A stretch of DNA of 64,000 nucleotides from Prochilodus magdalenae. Lineage: Eukaryota > Chordata > Actinopteri > Characiformes > Prochilodontidae. Each line of letters opens with the position of its first letter. Positions within the stretch are counted from its first letter, which is position 1. Shown here piece after piece: positions 37,116-48,810 of the stretch. The notes beneath the pieces are model-generated. The model was not told where the DNA came from. It was given only the letters and a program-made list of their open reading frames with translations, and did no database searches. A program made the translations under genes and the position numbers. The stretch lies in NCBI GenBank assembly GCA_024036415.1, contig JAMWET010005455.1, positions 649,501 to 713,500 on the forward strand, given 5' to 3'.

Positions 37116-37939
37116 TCATCATCATCATTATCATGTTTAGAGGAATCTGATTTGGTGAAAAAGCGAAAACTGAAAAAGTACTGCAGTGCTGAACTTAAGA
37201 ACATGAAAGTATTTTCCCTGCATGAGAGCATTACATCATTACATCAAACTTTACGTTTGACCTTATGTAGGCTAGGTAAAGGTGATGTCATAGTCGCATA
37301 CTCGAGGACTCTTCCCTAAGACAGATATTTGCATAAAAAAAATTCTGGTGAATCATATAGGACCTGCCATCTAAAAGAGGGAAAGTTGCAAGTGTGGTGT
37401 ACAGGAAGTCGCAATACTTGTCACTACTCATCAACCCCCCTCCCTTGCTTGTGGGCGGGGCCTTTTTTGTGTTTACTTGTGGATTGTCTTTGATGTTGCC
37501 TGGTGAAAGGAGCTTCTTCAGTGAAATCAGCAGTGAAATTTTTTGCTTACGACCCGTTCCGACATCTTATCGGGTTCATTTGAATGTTGATAGCATAAGG
37601 TGTTTTTCCACCAGCATGCACAATGTCTAGTCTTAAATGATCATAGAACTGTGGATGACCAGAAAGTAGAATTTCAAATGCAGCTAAAGAAAATATAACG
37701 AAGACAAGCACTAAAGAACCAAGAAAGCTAAAGAAATCTATTTTCTAAAATTAAAATTAAAAAAATTTTTAAACGATTGTGTCTTTATTAAATGATGTGT
37801 GTACATGTGTGTACATGTAATGCAAAAGGTCTTGCAAGTACTGTTAACAGTTGCAATTTAAATTCAATTTCTAATTTGCTCCGTTTACCATATCGACAAA
37901 AATTTAAACCATTTATTTTGTACAAACTCTTTTTGTTTT

Positions 37940-38016
37940 AATTTATAATATAATAATAATAATATAATATAATATAATATAATATAATATAATATAATAT
38001 AATATAATATAATATT
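37940..38016. repeat. (AATAT)n microsatellite
   Basis: Pentanucleotide ATAAT run of about 12 units in an AT-rich tract. Confidence 0.92.
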
Positions 38017-38207
38017 TTTTATTTATATATAAAAATATTGTAAAATTATATATAATTTTTATTTATATATTCCCATTTAAGAACAACTTTAATATAAAAA
38101 GTGGAAATCACCATGTTCTCTTCAGAAAACAGAAATGATATTTTTCTGCACAATTTTTATAATTTTTTTAATGTTCAATTTATGTTTGATTTTTTTCTCA
38201 ATTACAT

Positions 38208-38652
38208 TACCAGTCCAAAGTTTAGACACACCCACCTACATTGATGTGTTTGGTTATGTTAAAGACTCTACATGTTTACACTGCTCCAACTGACATGATG
38301 TCAGAAACTCTTGATGTATCACAGTATTATATTTTTGCCATATCGCAACCTGTATTTATATTTATATTATTGTTTATTTAGCTTTTCAAAAAGCTTTAGG
38401 TCCCAGTTTAGTTTAGTAAATATATATGATGGACAGACCAATAGAATTCATTCAGAATTGGTTAGAAATATTTCTTGTTATATCAGCCTCCACTGCAGGT
38501 TAAGAAAGCTGTTTTATCCTCCTGTAAAGCTCCATTTTGGGGGCTTTTAAGGTGGACTGCATAATTCCATGACTGCTATTTTATAGTTTGATGTCTCCAC
38601 TTTTATGAGGAACACCTTCTATGAGTAGCCACATCTAAACTTTCGACTGGTA
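38208..38652. mobile_element. MITE with 'TACCAGTCCAAAGTTTAGA' termini
   Basis: The left end TACCAGTCCAAAGTTTAGAC is inverted at the right as GTCTAAACTTTCGACTGGTA-like sequence (ATCTAAACTTTCGACTGGTA). About 445 bp, no ORF of note. This terminal motif occurs in a common fish DNA-transposon group. The interior is shared with 38.78 and 59.09 kb. Confidence 0.75.
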
Positions 38653-38774
38653 GCATGTATTGATTAGTATGTAAACGTACACATTTACTTCCCAAGGACA
38701 AATCATGCATATCGCCAATGTCCTTAAAAAAAGCATCTTAGTTTTTATTGATAATTTTTACATTGGCTGTCCTT

Positions 38775-38905
38775 GAACATTTCATGATGAACAGACCAAT
38801 AGAAATGCTCCAAAACTGCTTGTAATAAATCCAAAATTTATTTCGTTTAATTGAAAGTTAAGAATGGGATTGCCTTCTGTTTTGAAGGTACAATTTTGGA
38901 GATTA
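38775..38905. mobile_element. Second fragment of the 38.2 kb MITE interior
   Basis: Contains GATGAACAGACCAATAGAAA and ACAATTTTGGAGATTAAGG, diverged matches to the 38.4 and 59.1 kb copies. Confidence 0.45.
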
Positions 38906-40074
38906 AGGTTTTCTATAGAAAAATAAAAAATCTAATAAAATAAATAAACAATGTCAAGACAGGATATAAAGATCTACAAAACAGCATCCAAACCAACAAA
39001 AACAAAACTTTACAAAATATCCTACAGTCTAATGATGCTGCCTAACTAAAGGTACTAAGGGTGTTCTTATACCCAGGGACAGCACTTGTACCCTAAAATA
39101 CAAATAAAGCTTTTTAGAAGCAGAAGTTTGTAGAGAGACCATCTTTTCAGGGAATATAAAATGTAAGCTAAAAATCTGTTTCACAGGAAAAAGAAACTAG
39201 TAACAGAGTCTGCTTTGCTCCTAACACATCCACCTCAAACCAGGGCTCACAGCCATGGTCTTATCAGGCTTTTGAGAAATTACTCAGTGTATTCTCCCCA
39301 CCCGTGTTGATGGTATGCCAGTAAACTCACTTACTGTCATCATAGTCCTTGACTGACCTGCTGTGTTTTTCTTTTTTCAAGAAATGAAGCAGTGGGCTTA
39401 TGTTAATATACATTCTAATGTTTGATGTCATGCCTTTCAAATTTCCAACTATAAGTTGGAAGTATGTAAGCTTTTGAGTGCACTCAGAACTGAATGATGA
39501 CAGCCTCTCTTGGTAACAGTGCTGAAATGATAGAGTAGGTTTATTATAGCTCATTATTTCTGGAATTCCCAAAACAAATATGCTAACATTTTAGAATAGC
39601 ATTATTAAAATCATTTTCAGTTTGCTCCCACTCAGTAGTTTGATTCTGTACTGTATTTGGCAAGTTGCAAAGTACATTGCTCTGAGCCTCTGCAATTGGG
39701 AAAGGATCCGGTCAAATTAACAGAAACTGGAACAAATGTCATTATGGGCCACCATTGTTGTAACTAGGAGTCATTAAGTTACCAGCTATTACAAACAAGC
39801 TCTTACTTTTGCTGTTAGATATACCAAGTCTTTTCTACAATGTAATTTTTTTGTTTTCCTTTTTTTTTATTTTGCTGTGTGATTTTTCATTTCCTTTTCC
39901 TATTTTCTATTTTTTTAGTTTTTTTTTACCTTTTTTCATGTTTAATAATTTTATTGCATTGTCTAAAAGACCCATAGGCAGAATAGCAAATGTTTAAGAT
40001 TGCAGCTAATGGGGTTCCCAAAAATAAATAAATAAAACAAACAATATTATGTCAAGCTTATAACAATAATCGAA

Positions 40075-40690
40075 CTTTTTGGAGAGAAGCACTTGGTTCT
40101 TTATCCTACAAGAACCATGTTTAGAAAACGGTTTACAAATTGCTCTTTATCCTAAAATAACAGTGTTAAGAAAATGGTGTAAAAATGGTCCTTGATTCAA
40201 AAGAACCAAATCAAAAATGGTTTGGCAATGGTCCTTTATCCAAAAAAGACCTGTATAAGAAAAGTGGTTTACGGAAGGTTCTTTATTCTAAAAGAACCAT
40301 GTTCAGAAAATAGTCAAGAAAAGGTTCTTTATCCTAAAATACCTTTGTTAAGAAATAAAATTAAAAAAATATATTTTTATAAAAAATAAATTAAAAATGG
40401 TTCTTTATTTTAAAAGAACTGTGTTAAAATGGTTCAGAAATGGTCATTTATCTGTGTCATTTTTTTTTTGTGTCATGTCATTTTAGACCTGCATTACGAA
40501 AGTGGTTTACAGAAGGTTCTTCATCCTAAACAACCATATTAAAGTTTGTTTGCCAATGGTTCTTCATCCGAAAAGACCTGTGTTAAGATAATGGTTTACA
40601 AATTTTAACAGAACTGTGTTTAAAAATGGTTTAGAAATGGTTCTTTATCCCAAAAAAGAACATGTCTAGAAAAGAGCTCTGGAAGTTTGA
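40075..40690. repeat. Degenerate tandem repeat of small palindromes (GGTTCTTTAT..AAAGAACC)
   Basis: Units such as GGTTCTTTATTCTAAAAGAA CC recur about ten times with a spacing of roughly 50-65 bp, separated by TGTT(A/C)AGAAAA(T/G)GGTTTA. Each unit is itself a small inverted repeat. Confidence 0.8.
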
Positions 40691-40789
40691 ATAACCTTTT
40701 ACTTTGTGTGAATCAACTTTTAAAGGTTTTACGTTTCCTTCTAGGAGGAAACTTTAAATTAAGGAGAACTTTTGGATGCTCAGTCTTTA

Positions 40790-40885
40790 TCCTAGAGTTC
40801 TACCACTCAGTAAAGCCTAGGTCCCACCCCAATCTAACACACCTGACCCAGGTAATGAAGGCTTTAGGGTGCATCTGAATTTAAA
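40790..40885. mobile_element. Half-copy of the 'ACACACCTGACCC' MITE family
   Basis: GAGTTCTACCACTCAGTAAA then CAATCTAACACACCTGACCC and GGTAATGAAGGCTTTAGGG, resembling the left half of the palindromic family. Confidence 0.4.
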
Positions 40886-41327
40886 CATAGGTGTGTTGGA
40901 TTTGGATCGGACTGGATCAGGATGGTTTAACAGCGTGTCGATCTTCTGTAGGTTCTAAAAAAGGATTGTATACCCATCGATTGAAAGGATTGTTGGGAAA
41001 TGAAAGTGGTTCTTTCATGGCACTGGGCAAAGAACCCTGTGTAGCACCTCTTCTGAATGTACATCATTGGTGAATATAGTGAACATCTGTGCTCATATCT
41101 GCTAGGCTATATGTTTATATGTCATAATATGTTACAGCTGTACATATTCTCAATACCATGTACTGTATCTGTATTTATTGTACTGTGCATATTGCATTAT
41201 ATTGTTTTGCACTTGTGTTTTTGTATTGCACCAGTTTGTATTTAATTGAAATGGGAATAAACCCTACTGATCTTGCATAATATCCCTAATATGCAGCTTT
41301 AGTCATATAAGCAGAAGCAATATAAAT

Positions 41328-42197
41328 ACACTCATCATCAGAAAATAGATGCACCCAGACGAAATGAACCAACAGGAATGAAACTTGCTGGGTAGCTTTG
41401 ACATTGTGAGACATGCGAATGATTCAAGATTCACGCTCGGCCATGCATGTGGCGTGAGCAAGGATGGGCCTCATCACTGTACCTGACTATATAAAGTTGT
41501 CCTTTACTCTGTTGTCTTGGTAGCATTCTTTGCAAGTGAAGAATGCCTCAGAAAAAAGTTTGAAAGCAATCCAAGCAATTGGAGGAGTTGGAGAGGGATT
41601 GCATCGTAGGGCTCAGCGGAGGATAGAAGAAGGCAACCCATGATTGTGGACATTTGGCAAGCAGTGGTGCCCTCCATGAGTCATCCTGTTAGAGCCAGCA
41701 CTATTGGCAGATGGCTGCACAACACAAGACTACATGCACTACTCTTAACACCACGTCAGCATCGCCAAAGACTGCAATGGTGTCGTGCCAGACTGTCTTG
41801 GAGTGACTCAGACTGGCACCAGGTCTTCTTCAGTGACGAGTCCCACTATTGTCTTGGTGGAGACGACCAGCAATTCAGTGTGTGAAGCACTAAGATAAAA
41901 GGTTTGTTGTCATGTATCACCCGTCCAGAAGCCCTGGTGTCGCTCCACCCCTACTACACAATCTGCAGGAACTGTATGAGAACATTCAAGCTGTACGGGA
42001 TAGATTATCACGGGACACCATTAGCAACCTCTTACTAAACCATACTGAGAGAAACTACTTTTGTATGTGCAGCTCAATAAATATTTCCCATATTAGTCTA
42101 AATGTATCATCATTTATTGTTCCTGGTAAGCTTTATTGTCCTTCGAAATTGCACTGCAATCCCACACTTCCTTCTGGGTGCAACTATTCTTGTGAAG
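41328..42197 (+). mobile_element. Tc1-like transposon remnant, family A (longest copy)
   Basis: Starts near ACTCATCATCAGAAAATAGA with GCACCCAGACGAAATGAACC and ends with GGGTGCAACTATTCTTGTGA, imperfect terminal inverted repeats. A transposase fragment at about 41800-41880 reads QVFFSDESHYCLGGDD, the first catalytic Asp block of Tc1 enzymes. Stops and deletions interrupt the rest. Confidence 0.85.
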
Positions 42198-42477
42198 AAG
42201 TGTTTTTATTTTATCTGGCCCATTGTGAAAAAGCACCTATTATGACTTAAGAATGAAATCGTAATAAACAATGTGGCACTGCCTTGAGATGTGAGGTCAT
42301 TTCTGGGGAACAGTGAAAACATCCTGGCATACCCCTTCTCTTTACAGTCAGTGGCTCCTGAAATAGTGTGTGGGCTTTGGCTGGTTGTGACTCTGCTGAC
42401 ACACGTTGATGACGTTCGTGGGCGTGCCATAGGTGAAGTACCAGCAAACAAAACACTGTTGGACCAACCAATAACAA

Positions 42478-43705
42478 CACAGCCTACTCAAAACTCTATA
42501 CCAACACACCGCTTACAGTACACTAACACATTACACTTACTGAGTTACTGTACACCATAACACTACTTACAGTACACTAACACATTACACTTACTGAGTT
42601 ACTGTACACCAACACACTACTTACAGTACACTAACACATTACACTTACTGAGTTACTGTACACCAACACACTACTTACAGTACACCAACACATTACACTT
42701 ACTGAGTTACTGTACACCAACACACTACTTACAGTACACTAACACATTACACTTACTGAGTTACTGTACACCAACACACTACTTACAGTACACCAACACA
42801 TTACACTTACTGAGTTACTGTACACCAACACACTACTTACAGTACACTAACACATTACACTTACTGAGTTACTGTACACCAACACACTACTTACAGTATA
42901 CCAACACATTACACTTACTGAGTTACTGTACACCAACACATTACACTTACTGAGTTACTGTACACCAACACACTACTTACAGTACACTAACACATTACAC
43001 TTACTGAGTTACTGTACACCAACACATTACACTTACTGAGTTACTGTACACCAACACACTACTTACAGTACACTAACACATTACACTTACTGAGTTACTG
43101 TACACCAACACACTACTTACAGTACACTAACACATTACACTTACTGAGTTACTGTACACCAACACACTACTTAGAGTACACCAACACATTACACTTACTG
43201 AGTTACTGCACACCAACACACTACTTACAGTACACTAACACATTACACTTACTGAGTTACTGTACACCAACACACTTCTTACAGTACACCAACACATTAC
43301 ACTTACTGAGGTACTGTACACCAACACACTGCTTACAGTACACTAACACATTACATTACACTTACTGAGGTACTGCACACCAACACGCTACTTACAGTAC
43401 ACTAACACATTACACTTACTGAGCTACTGTACACCAACACACTACTTACAGTACACTAACACATTACACTTACTGAGTTACTGTACACCAACACACTACT
43501 TACAGTACACTAACACATTACACTTACTGAGTTACTGTACACCAACACACTACTTACAGTACACTAACACATTACACTTACTAAGCTAAAGTACACCAGA
43601 CCATTACTTACAGTACACTAACACATTTCACTTACTGAGCTAAAGTACACCAACACACTACTTACAGTACACTAACACCTAACACTTACCAAGTTACTGC
43701 ACAAC
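42478..43705. repeat. 54-bp minisatellite with 32-bp variant units
   Basis: Period 54 bp: CACCAACACACTACTTACAG / TACACTAACACATTACACTT / ACTGAGTTACTGTA. About 22 units over 1.2 kb, near-identical in the middle and more diverged at the right edge. At 42930-42960 and 43020-43050 short units of 32 bp lack the TACTTACAGTACAC block. Confidence 0.95.
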
Positions 43706-44024
43706 ACTTTATATGTGAGATCTTGAGTATACAATACTCTATATACCTAAGGCATTAATTGGCATTGCAACATCGGCTTTAATTACCTAACTGAAATATA
43801 CATGCATCTTCTTCCACCTCCACGTTCTGTGAAGAGACAGAGGAGAGCATTAAAGGAATCTGTGAGTAAGACAAACACTTCCACCTCCATGCTCCTCATG
43901 TTGCCATCTATGCTTTCCTCATCACCTTCATTGTATTCTGTCTAAGGTGAGTTTTACTGTTCACCATTCTAAACAAAAGGGCAAAGTTAATGAGGGAGAG
44001 TCACTGGACTATTGGAAAGATAAA

Positions 44025-44190
44025 GGTTACCAGGAGCAATAAATGATGAGAAATGTACATTATATGGGCAATATTTATTGAGCTACATATACAGAAGTAA
44101 TGTCTCTCAGTATGGTTAGCCCACCATGTTTGTAAACACAACATGCCAGGCATCTCAGCATGGAGTTGTAGAGGTTCCTAAGGAATCTTT
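44025..44190 (-). mobile_element. Tc1-like family A fragment
   Basis: Short inverted fragment of about 165 bp: GGTTACCAGGAGCAATAAAT through TTATTGAGCTACATATACAG to CATGGAGTTGTAGAGGTTCC, the complement of the 3' portion of the 15.6 kb copy. Confidence 0.7.
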
Positions 44191-44324
44191 AACAGTTCAA
44201 TTTAATCTTCAACAGTTTAGATGGAGTGCAGATCCTCAGTTTGACTCATTTAGATTAAATACACAACAAGTATTATTCTAGTCTGCTCATCCAATTATTA
44301 GGTACAGACATCAGCCTAGAACAG

Positions 44325-44465
44325 GCGTGCCTAGTTTAATCCCCAAAGGGAAGCGCACCTGACCTGACGTGTTTAATGAGTTGATTAATTACATGAGATG
44401 TACTCCTGCTTGTTTTGGATGAAGACATCTACACCCACAACCAGAACTGAAACTACACCAGCCCT
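44325..44465. mobile_element. Half-copy of the same palindromic family
   Basis: GTGCCTAGTTTAATCCCCAA, GCACCTGACCTGACGTGTTT and AATGAGTTGATTAATTACAT, with GAACTGAAACTACACCAGCC at the right. Confidence 0.4.
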
Positions 44466-44514
44466 TTGTGGTGGCCCCTGGCATATGCCAAGCTGAAAAG
44501 CAGCACACAACAGC

Positions 44515-44835
44515 ATTTATTTCATGTTAGCTTATGATGGTATAGTGCAAGTATAGCGCTAGTTCATGTTGGTGTGCTGGTATAGTGCTGGACTATGTGA
44601 ATATAGTGCTGGTCTTGTGCTGATATAGTCCTGGTTTATGTTGATGTGCTGGTATAGTGCTGGACTATGTGGATATAGTGCTAGTCTGGCTCTGGTTTAT
44701 GCTTGTATAATGCTGGTCTGGTGCTGGTTTATGCTTGTATAATGCTGGTCTGGTGCTGGTTTTATGCTTGTATAGTGTTGGTTTAGTACTGGTCTAGTGC
44801 TAGTTTATGCTGGTATAAGGCTGATCTTGTGCTCT
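44515..44835. repeat. Degenerate GCTGGTATAGT / GCTGGTTTATG tandem repeat
   Basis: Interspersed units TGCTGGTATAGTGCTGG, TATGCTTGTATAATGCTGG and TCTGGTGCTGGTTTATGC repeat about 15 times. Confidence 0.8.
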
Positions 44836-45238
44836 TCATACTGGTTGACCAACATGCCAGCATCCAAACATAATATATGCTGTTGTACATTTTTTTTCTA
44901 GCAGGGTAGATATTACAAAATGCTCCAAACACTGATCAAAGGTGTTGAGATAAACACTAAAACACTACAAATAAAAAAATATATATTGTCTAGGTAAATA
45001 TAATGGTCCCGCTTTGTTGATGATGACCTAATATAGCGATGTGCTACTGTCTACGTTTACTGTAATTGCTGCTCACTAAAAATCAGCTCAGGTTTTTATG
45101 AGCTGTGTTCATGTTGTGTGTGATTCTTAGCCACGCCCATTCTGGTGTGAAAGGACCAAATACACCACAAGAGGTCGCGTGCACTTCACTTGCTTCTGTG
45201 TTGCACAGGCGAACACACCTTTATAACACAACGGAGGC

Positions 45239-45293
45239 ATTAATAATAATAATAATAACAACAATAATAATAATAATAATAACAATAACAACA

Positions 45294-45326
<33 letters not shown>

Positions 45327-45330
45327 ATAG
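45239..45330. repeat. (AAT)n / (ATT)n compound microsatellite
   Basis: TAA-type run switching to TTA-type at about 45295, so the two halves are inverted complements; lies just upstream of the tmem164 promoter. Confidence 0.92.
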
Positions 45331-45419
45331 AGCCTCCCCCATGTTGCAGGATATTTCTGCACAATGGAGGCTGAAATTATTTGGCAAATTTAGCTTTCAT
45401 TCATTCGTTATTCACACAT

Positions 45420-46538
45420 GTGGACGCCCCCCCGGCCAAATAAATTATATATAATCGCTTTCATGTCTTTACAAAAGAGTGTGAAAATTGCTTGCGGCGA
45501 TAGAAGAGTTAACAAAAAACGCTGGCGTGAAAAGGGGGCGGAGTTTGAGGAGCCACGTCCAATCCAGGAAGCCAATGCTGTGCCACGATATGTAAATGAG
45601 CACTGCGTTTCGTGGGAGCAAAGCAGTGGGCGAGAGTGCGAGAGGGAGAGAGAGAGAGAAAGAGAGAGATAAAGATAGTGTAGGGGCCTGAGGAGAACTG
45701 GACAACGGTAGAGAAACCGGGAGCACATGGACCCGCCAACGTGTTTTTTCACGGAATTTCATCGAGCTCCTGACGTTAGCTCCCAAATTTAGCCCGGTCG
45801 CAGCTTGTTAGCCTAGCAAAGCACGCGCGACTGTAATTTATCGTATATTTATTTATTATCGGTCTTAAATTTTTGGGGGGCGGGTAGGGTGGGCACGCTG
45901 GCTTGCATGTCCACGTATGTTTCCATATGTGTAAACTTACTTGTACGTTATTCCAGTCAGGTTAGTGCCTAAGGTGTATTTATTATGTCTCTGAGGATGG
46001 TGGCTAGCTGTGTGTAGCAGACTATATAATTATATATTTTGGGTGAAAATATTAAATTTCATGGCAAGCCTGGAAAACTATGGTTAATGCTAGCTTGTTA
46101 GCTTGCATCAATGATTTCATAGAATTGCTTGCGTTTATTATGGGCTCCTACTTTTGTTTACTAGCCTACTAAATAGCTAGCTAGCTAGCTACGAGAGAGG
46201 TCGCGTGCATGTAACTGTTTGTTATTACTGTTGTTATTACATATGACGGGGACTGGTAGTGCATTTCATTTGCGTTAATGAAATTACTGCTCGAGTTCGG
46301 TGGCTAAAGTCAGTCAGTCTTGTTAGTTAGCTAGCTAGTTAGCTACATCCAAATCCCCGTTACTTCTTGACAGAAAGCTGCGGTTATACAGCTAGGCAGC
46401 GGCTACCCGGCTCTCCGCGCGCTCTGAGAACCGTGTTGTTGGGGCGAAACGCCGTATTGGTTCATGTTTCGACAAGAAGTCAGCGTGCTGTCCTTCATTC
46501 CGTCGTGTTCGTACCTTTTCCAATACGAGAAGAGGAAC
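45420..46538 (+). promoter_or_regulatory. tmem164: tmem164 promoter and 5'UTR region
   Basis: This is a GC-richer stretch in an AT-rich neighbourhood, directly upstream of the tmem164 exon. It has a GC box (GGGGCGG near 45535), two CCAAT motifs on the plus strand (45559-45563 and 45572-45576) and a GA-rich tract (45634-45670). This looks like a TATA-less, CpG-type vertebrate promoter. The transcription start cannot be fixed from sequence; it is probably close after the CCAAT boxes, leaving a long 5'UTR. Confidence 0.6.
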
Positions 46539-46901
46539 ATGTCCCGATATAACATCTACAGCCTGCTGGACTGGGTGTACGGCGGAGTGGACCCCAAATT
46601 CGAGGGCAACGGAGGCCCCGAGTGCGCCGCCTTCATCAGTCCGCAGCAGCGGCTGTGCGAAACCCTCATCATCGTGGTTCTGTCCGTCCTGGAGGTTTTC
46701 GCGGCGGTCTGGAACATCAACGTCTCCAAGGAGCACAGAGACGCGGTGAAAGACGGACGGAGGAATAAGGAGGACAGCTGGGGGAAGAACCTGTTGCTGG
46801 TGGCTCTGTGTATGACTTTCGGTGTGGAGGTCGGGTTCAAGTTTGCTACAAAGACGGTCATCTATCTTCTCAACCCTTGTCATGTAGTGACCATGGTGCA
46901 G
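46539..46901 (+). CDS. tmem164: TMEM164 first coding exon (partial gene)
   Basis: TMEM164 is a multi-pass membrane acyltransferase reported to make ether-linked polyunsaturated phosphatidylethanolamine that promotes ferroptosis (literature knowledge). This exon encodes 121 codons from [19 protein letters not shown] to [10 protein letters not shown] and ends at CAG/GTAGGT in phase 0. It shows the family N-terminus, a hydrophobic helix at about residues 41-59, a charged loop (60-82) and a second hydrophobic segment (about 84-111) containing [19 protein letters not shown]. Cys114 aligns by count with human Cys123, reported as important for activity. The start is chosen by homology with the human protein; an in-frame ATG at 46464 would add 25 residues. 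The loop is shorter than in human. No later TMEM164 exon could be found before the window end, so intron 1 exceeds 17 kb. Confidence 0.95.
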
Positions 46902-46946
46902 GTAGGTGGTCACCGATCAAGGCTTCTCATTCGGCAGCCAAGTGGT

Positions 46947-47013
46947 CGAATTTGCACGTTCCACCTGAAATGGTGCAGCAGTATATGCCAATAAGGTGGA
47001 ACGTGCAAATTCG
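46947..47013. mobile_element. Perfect 20-bp-arm hairpin, 'TTCCACCT' family, in tmem164 intron 1
   Basis: CGAATTTGCACGTTCCACCT (46947-46966) is the exact complement of 46994-47013, with a 27-nt loop. It begins 45 nt after the exon 1 splice donor. The loop carries GAAATGGTGCAGCAG, as in the 29.4 kb relative (TTAAATGGTGC), marking a shared MITE. Confidence 0.75.
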
Positions 47014-47194
47014 GGAAACAGAAGTCTTCAGCTTCCTGTCTTTAACACTGTGTGTGTGTGTGCGTTAGGGGTGGGTATTGTGGTGGTCTCTTGCAGTTAT
47101 TGTGATGCATTACGTCACAGCATGCTTTTTTAAGCATTTCATTAATATAATAATCTTTAAAGAAGCGTAGCTTTTTATAGCATGTAGTACCGCC

Positions 47195-47690
47195 ACAAGT
47201 AAGAATAAGTTGTGATTGGATTTGGCATGGACTTGAAAAGTGCCTGGATGTAGGCCACATCAGTGTTCAGTCACTCTTGCATTAAAGAATTGAGCAGTTG
47301 GGCCAGATTTGGTGGATGCCTTCCCTGGCACAATTCTGAGGAGAATATCCTGTAGACTGGGATTTTTGGCACTGCTGGTAGATGCCTATGACCATACGCT
47401 TTCATACACCTGTGCATTCAGCTACTTTCTTCACACAGTGGTCTTTGGCACGACCAAATGCAATTACTTCTTTTAGCCAATCATCAACATGTGCTTTGGA
47501 CCCATTTTCCACACATGGAGTGAAATGTTCATTGCGCTGTACCACCTCTTCTCAATCTATGAATCCGGACCCATATCCCGCAGGTATTAATAGCCCCATC
47601 ACCCTCGTGTGGCCCCATCTGCAGAAGCCTAAAGTTACTGCCACTTTAAACAAGCAAGTTGACCTATTTTTTTGTCCGATGAGCTTGTGT
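47195..47690 (-). repeat. Dispersed repeat family R, longest copy
   Basis: About 500 bp: TGTAGGCCACATCAGTGTTC, TTGGTGGATGCCTTCCCTGG, TCCTGTAGACTGGGATTTTT and TACCACCTCTTCTCAATCTA. Matching copies lie at 1.78-2.11, 4.64-4.85, 18.39-18.58 and 54.12-54.33 kb in both orientations. No intact ORF; class not recognised. Confidence 0.7.
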
Positions 47691-48810
47691 GTGTGTGTGT
47701 AGGGGTATTTATGTTGCGAAAGTCTCCTTACACATAATGTTATCATTTTGTAGTATTTATAATTTTATAATATGTTTATTTGTGACTTAGGTAAGAAACC
47801 CATGTCAGTGCACAAGCTGTAGCATGGCAGTTCCAATAAAACCTACAGGGCCTGTTTACTGGACATGGATCAAACCTGGACTAAATTGCAATTACTTTAG
47901 GTGTAGGTTTAATCAGCGTCTGGGAAGTTGGATCATAGTGTTTACCCATAACTGAGAGAATAGGTTCTTTTTGCGCTGTTGCACTACTCTCATGTATCAT
48001 CGCCTCTGGCATTTTGTTGGTCTGTTGGTATATGTAGTCAGAACAAGTTTTGATGTAAATACAATATCCATTATCACAGTAATCTCAAAGGGGACATAAC
48101 TCTTATTGTTCATCCAGCACATAGTTTTTATATATTTGTCAAAGCTCTGATGTGTGAGCAGACAATGTGTTTGTGCCTCAACTGTCAGGAAATACATGAG
48201 CCTACTTTAGAAAAGGTGTGTGGGATCCTCCCTGAAGAACATGTCAAAGCTAGGAACATTCCTAAGCTCGCCTGTAGGGCATAAACTATGGTCTGATCTT
48301 ACCTAACCTGATGTACTGTTGCTTAGTTTGGCTGTAATGCATTTTTCTGCATGGCAAAATGCATGCATGGTTAGGACATGTACAGGATATATTTGCAAAA
48401 GTAAGAGTGTTTTTCTTTGAGGAGTAATGTCTGAAATTACATCTATAGCAAAAGCTGTACAATGTTGCATCATAGCAACTTGGTGAAATAGTGTTAATTT
48501 TTAACTGATGCAATTGAATGTAGTGTCTCGTAGGGCACATGGTGAGGAAGAAGAATTTGCTAACATTATTCCACTTCTGCTTTTTTCCCCATTTCATCTG
48601 ACCATATTGTCTTCTGAATGTTGGAATTTCAAAACTTGAGATATTTTTATCAATAATGCATGATGTCTGGTAAAAAAAGAACAGTTACAGAAGAATGTTG
48701 CCTCCAGAACATTCTGCACCCATTGTCTGGCAAGGTAAACAAGGCCTGAGTTGAAAATAAGGAAGTGGTACAATGCCAGAGTGAAATTGTAACTTTTAGC
48801 AGCCTTAATG

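Larger units (their letters stand above)
34250..38200. other. Gene-free stretch
   Basis: No conserved exon recognised. 34570-35600 is less AT-rich and contains a 101-codon plus-strand ORF (35165-35470) without a recognisable domain. The remainder is AT-rich with microsatellites. Confidence 0.4.

Noticed and set aside
42247..42560. ORFs flanking the 54-bp minisatellite
   Set aside because: They overlap on both strands, have no recognisable domain and run into tandem repeat DNA.
45408..45786. Long overlapping ORFs in several frames over the GA-rich tract
   Set aside because: They arise from simple GA/TC repeats in the tmem164 promoter region.
46392..46913. 173-codon minus-strand ORF opposite tmem164
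   Set aside because: It is the antisense shadow of the tmem164 coding exon; the plus-strand frame matches the protein family and ends at a proper splice donor.
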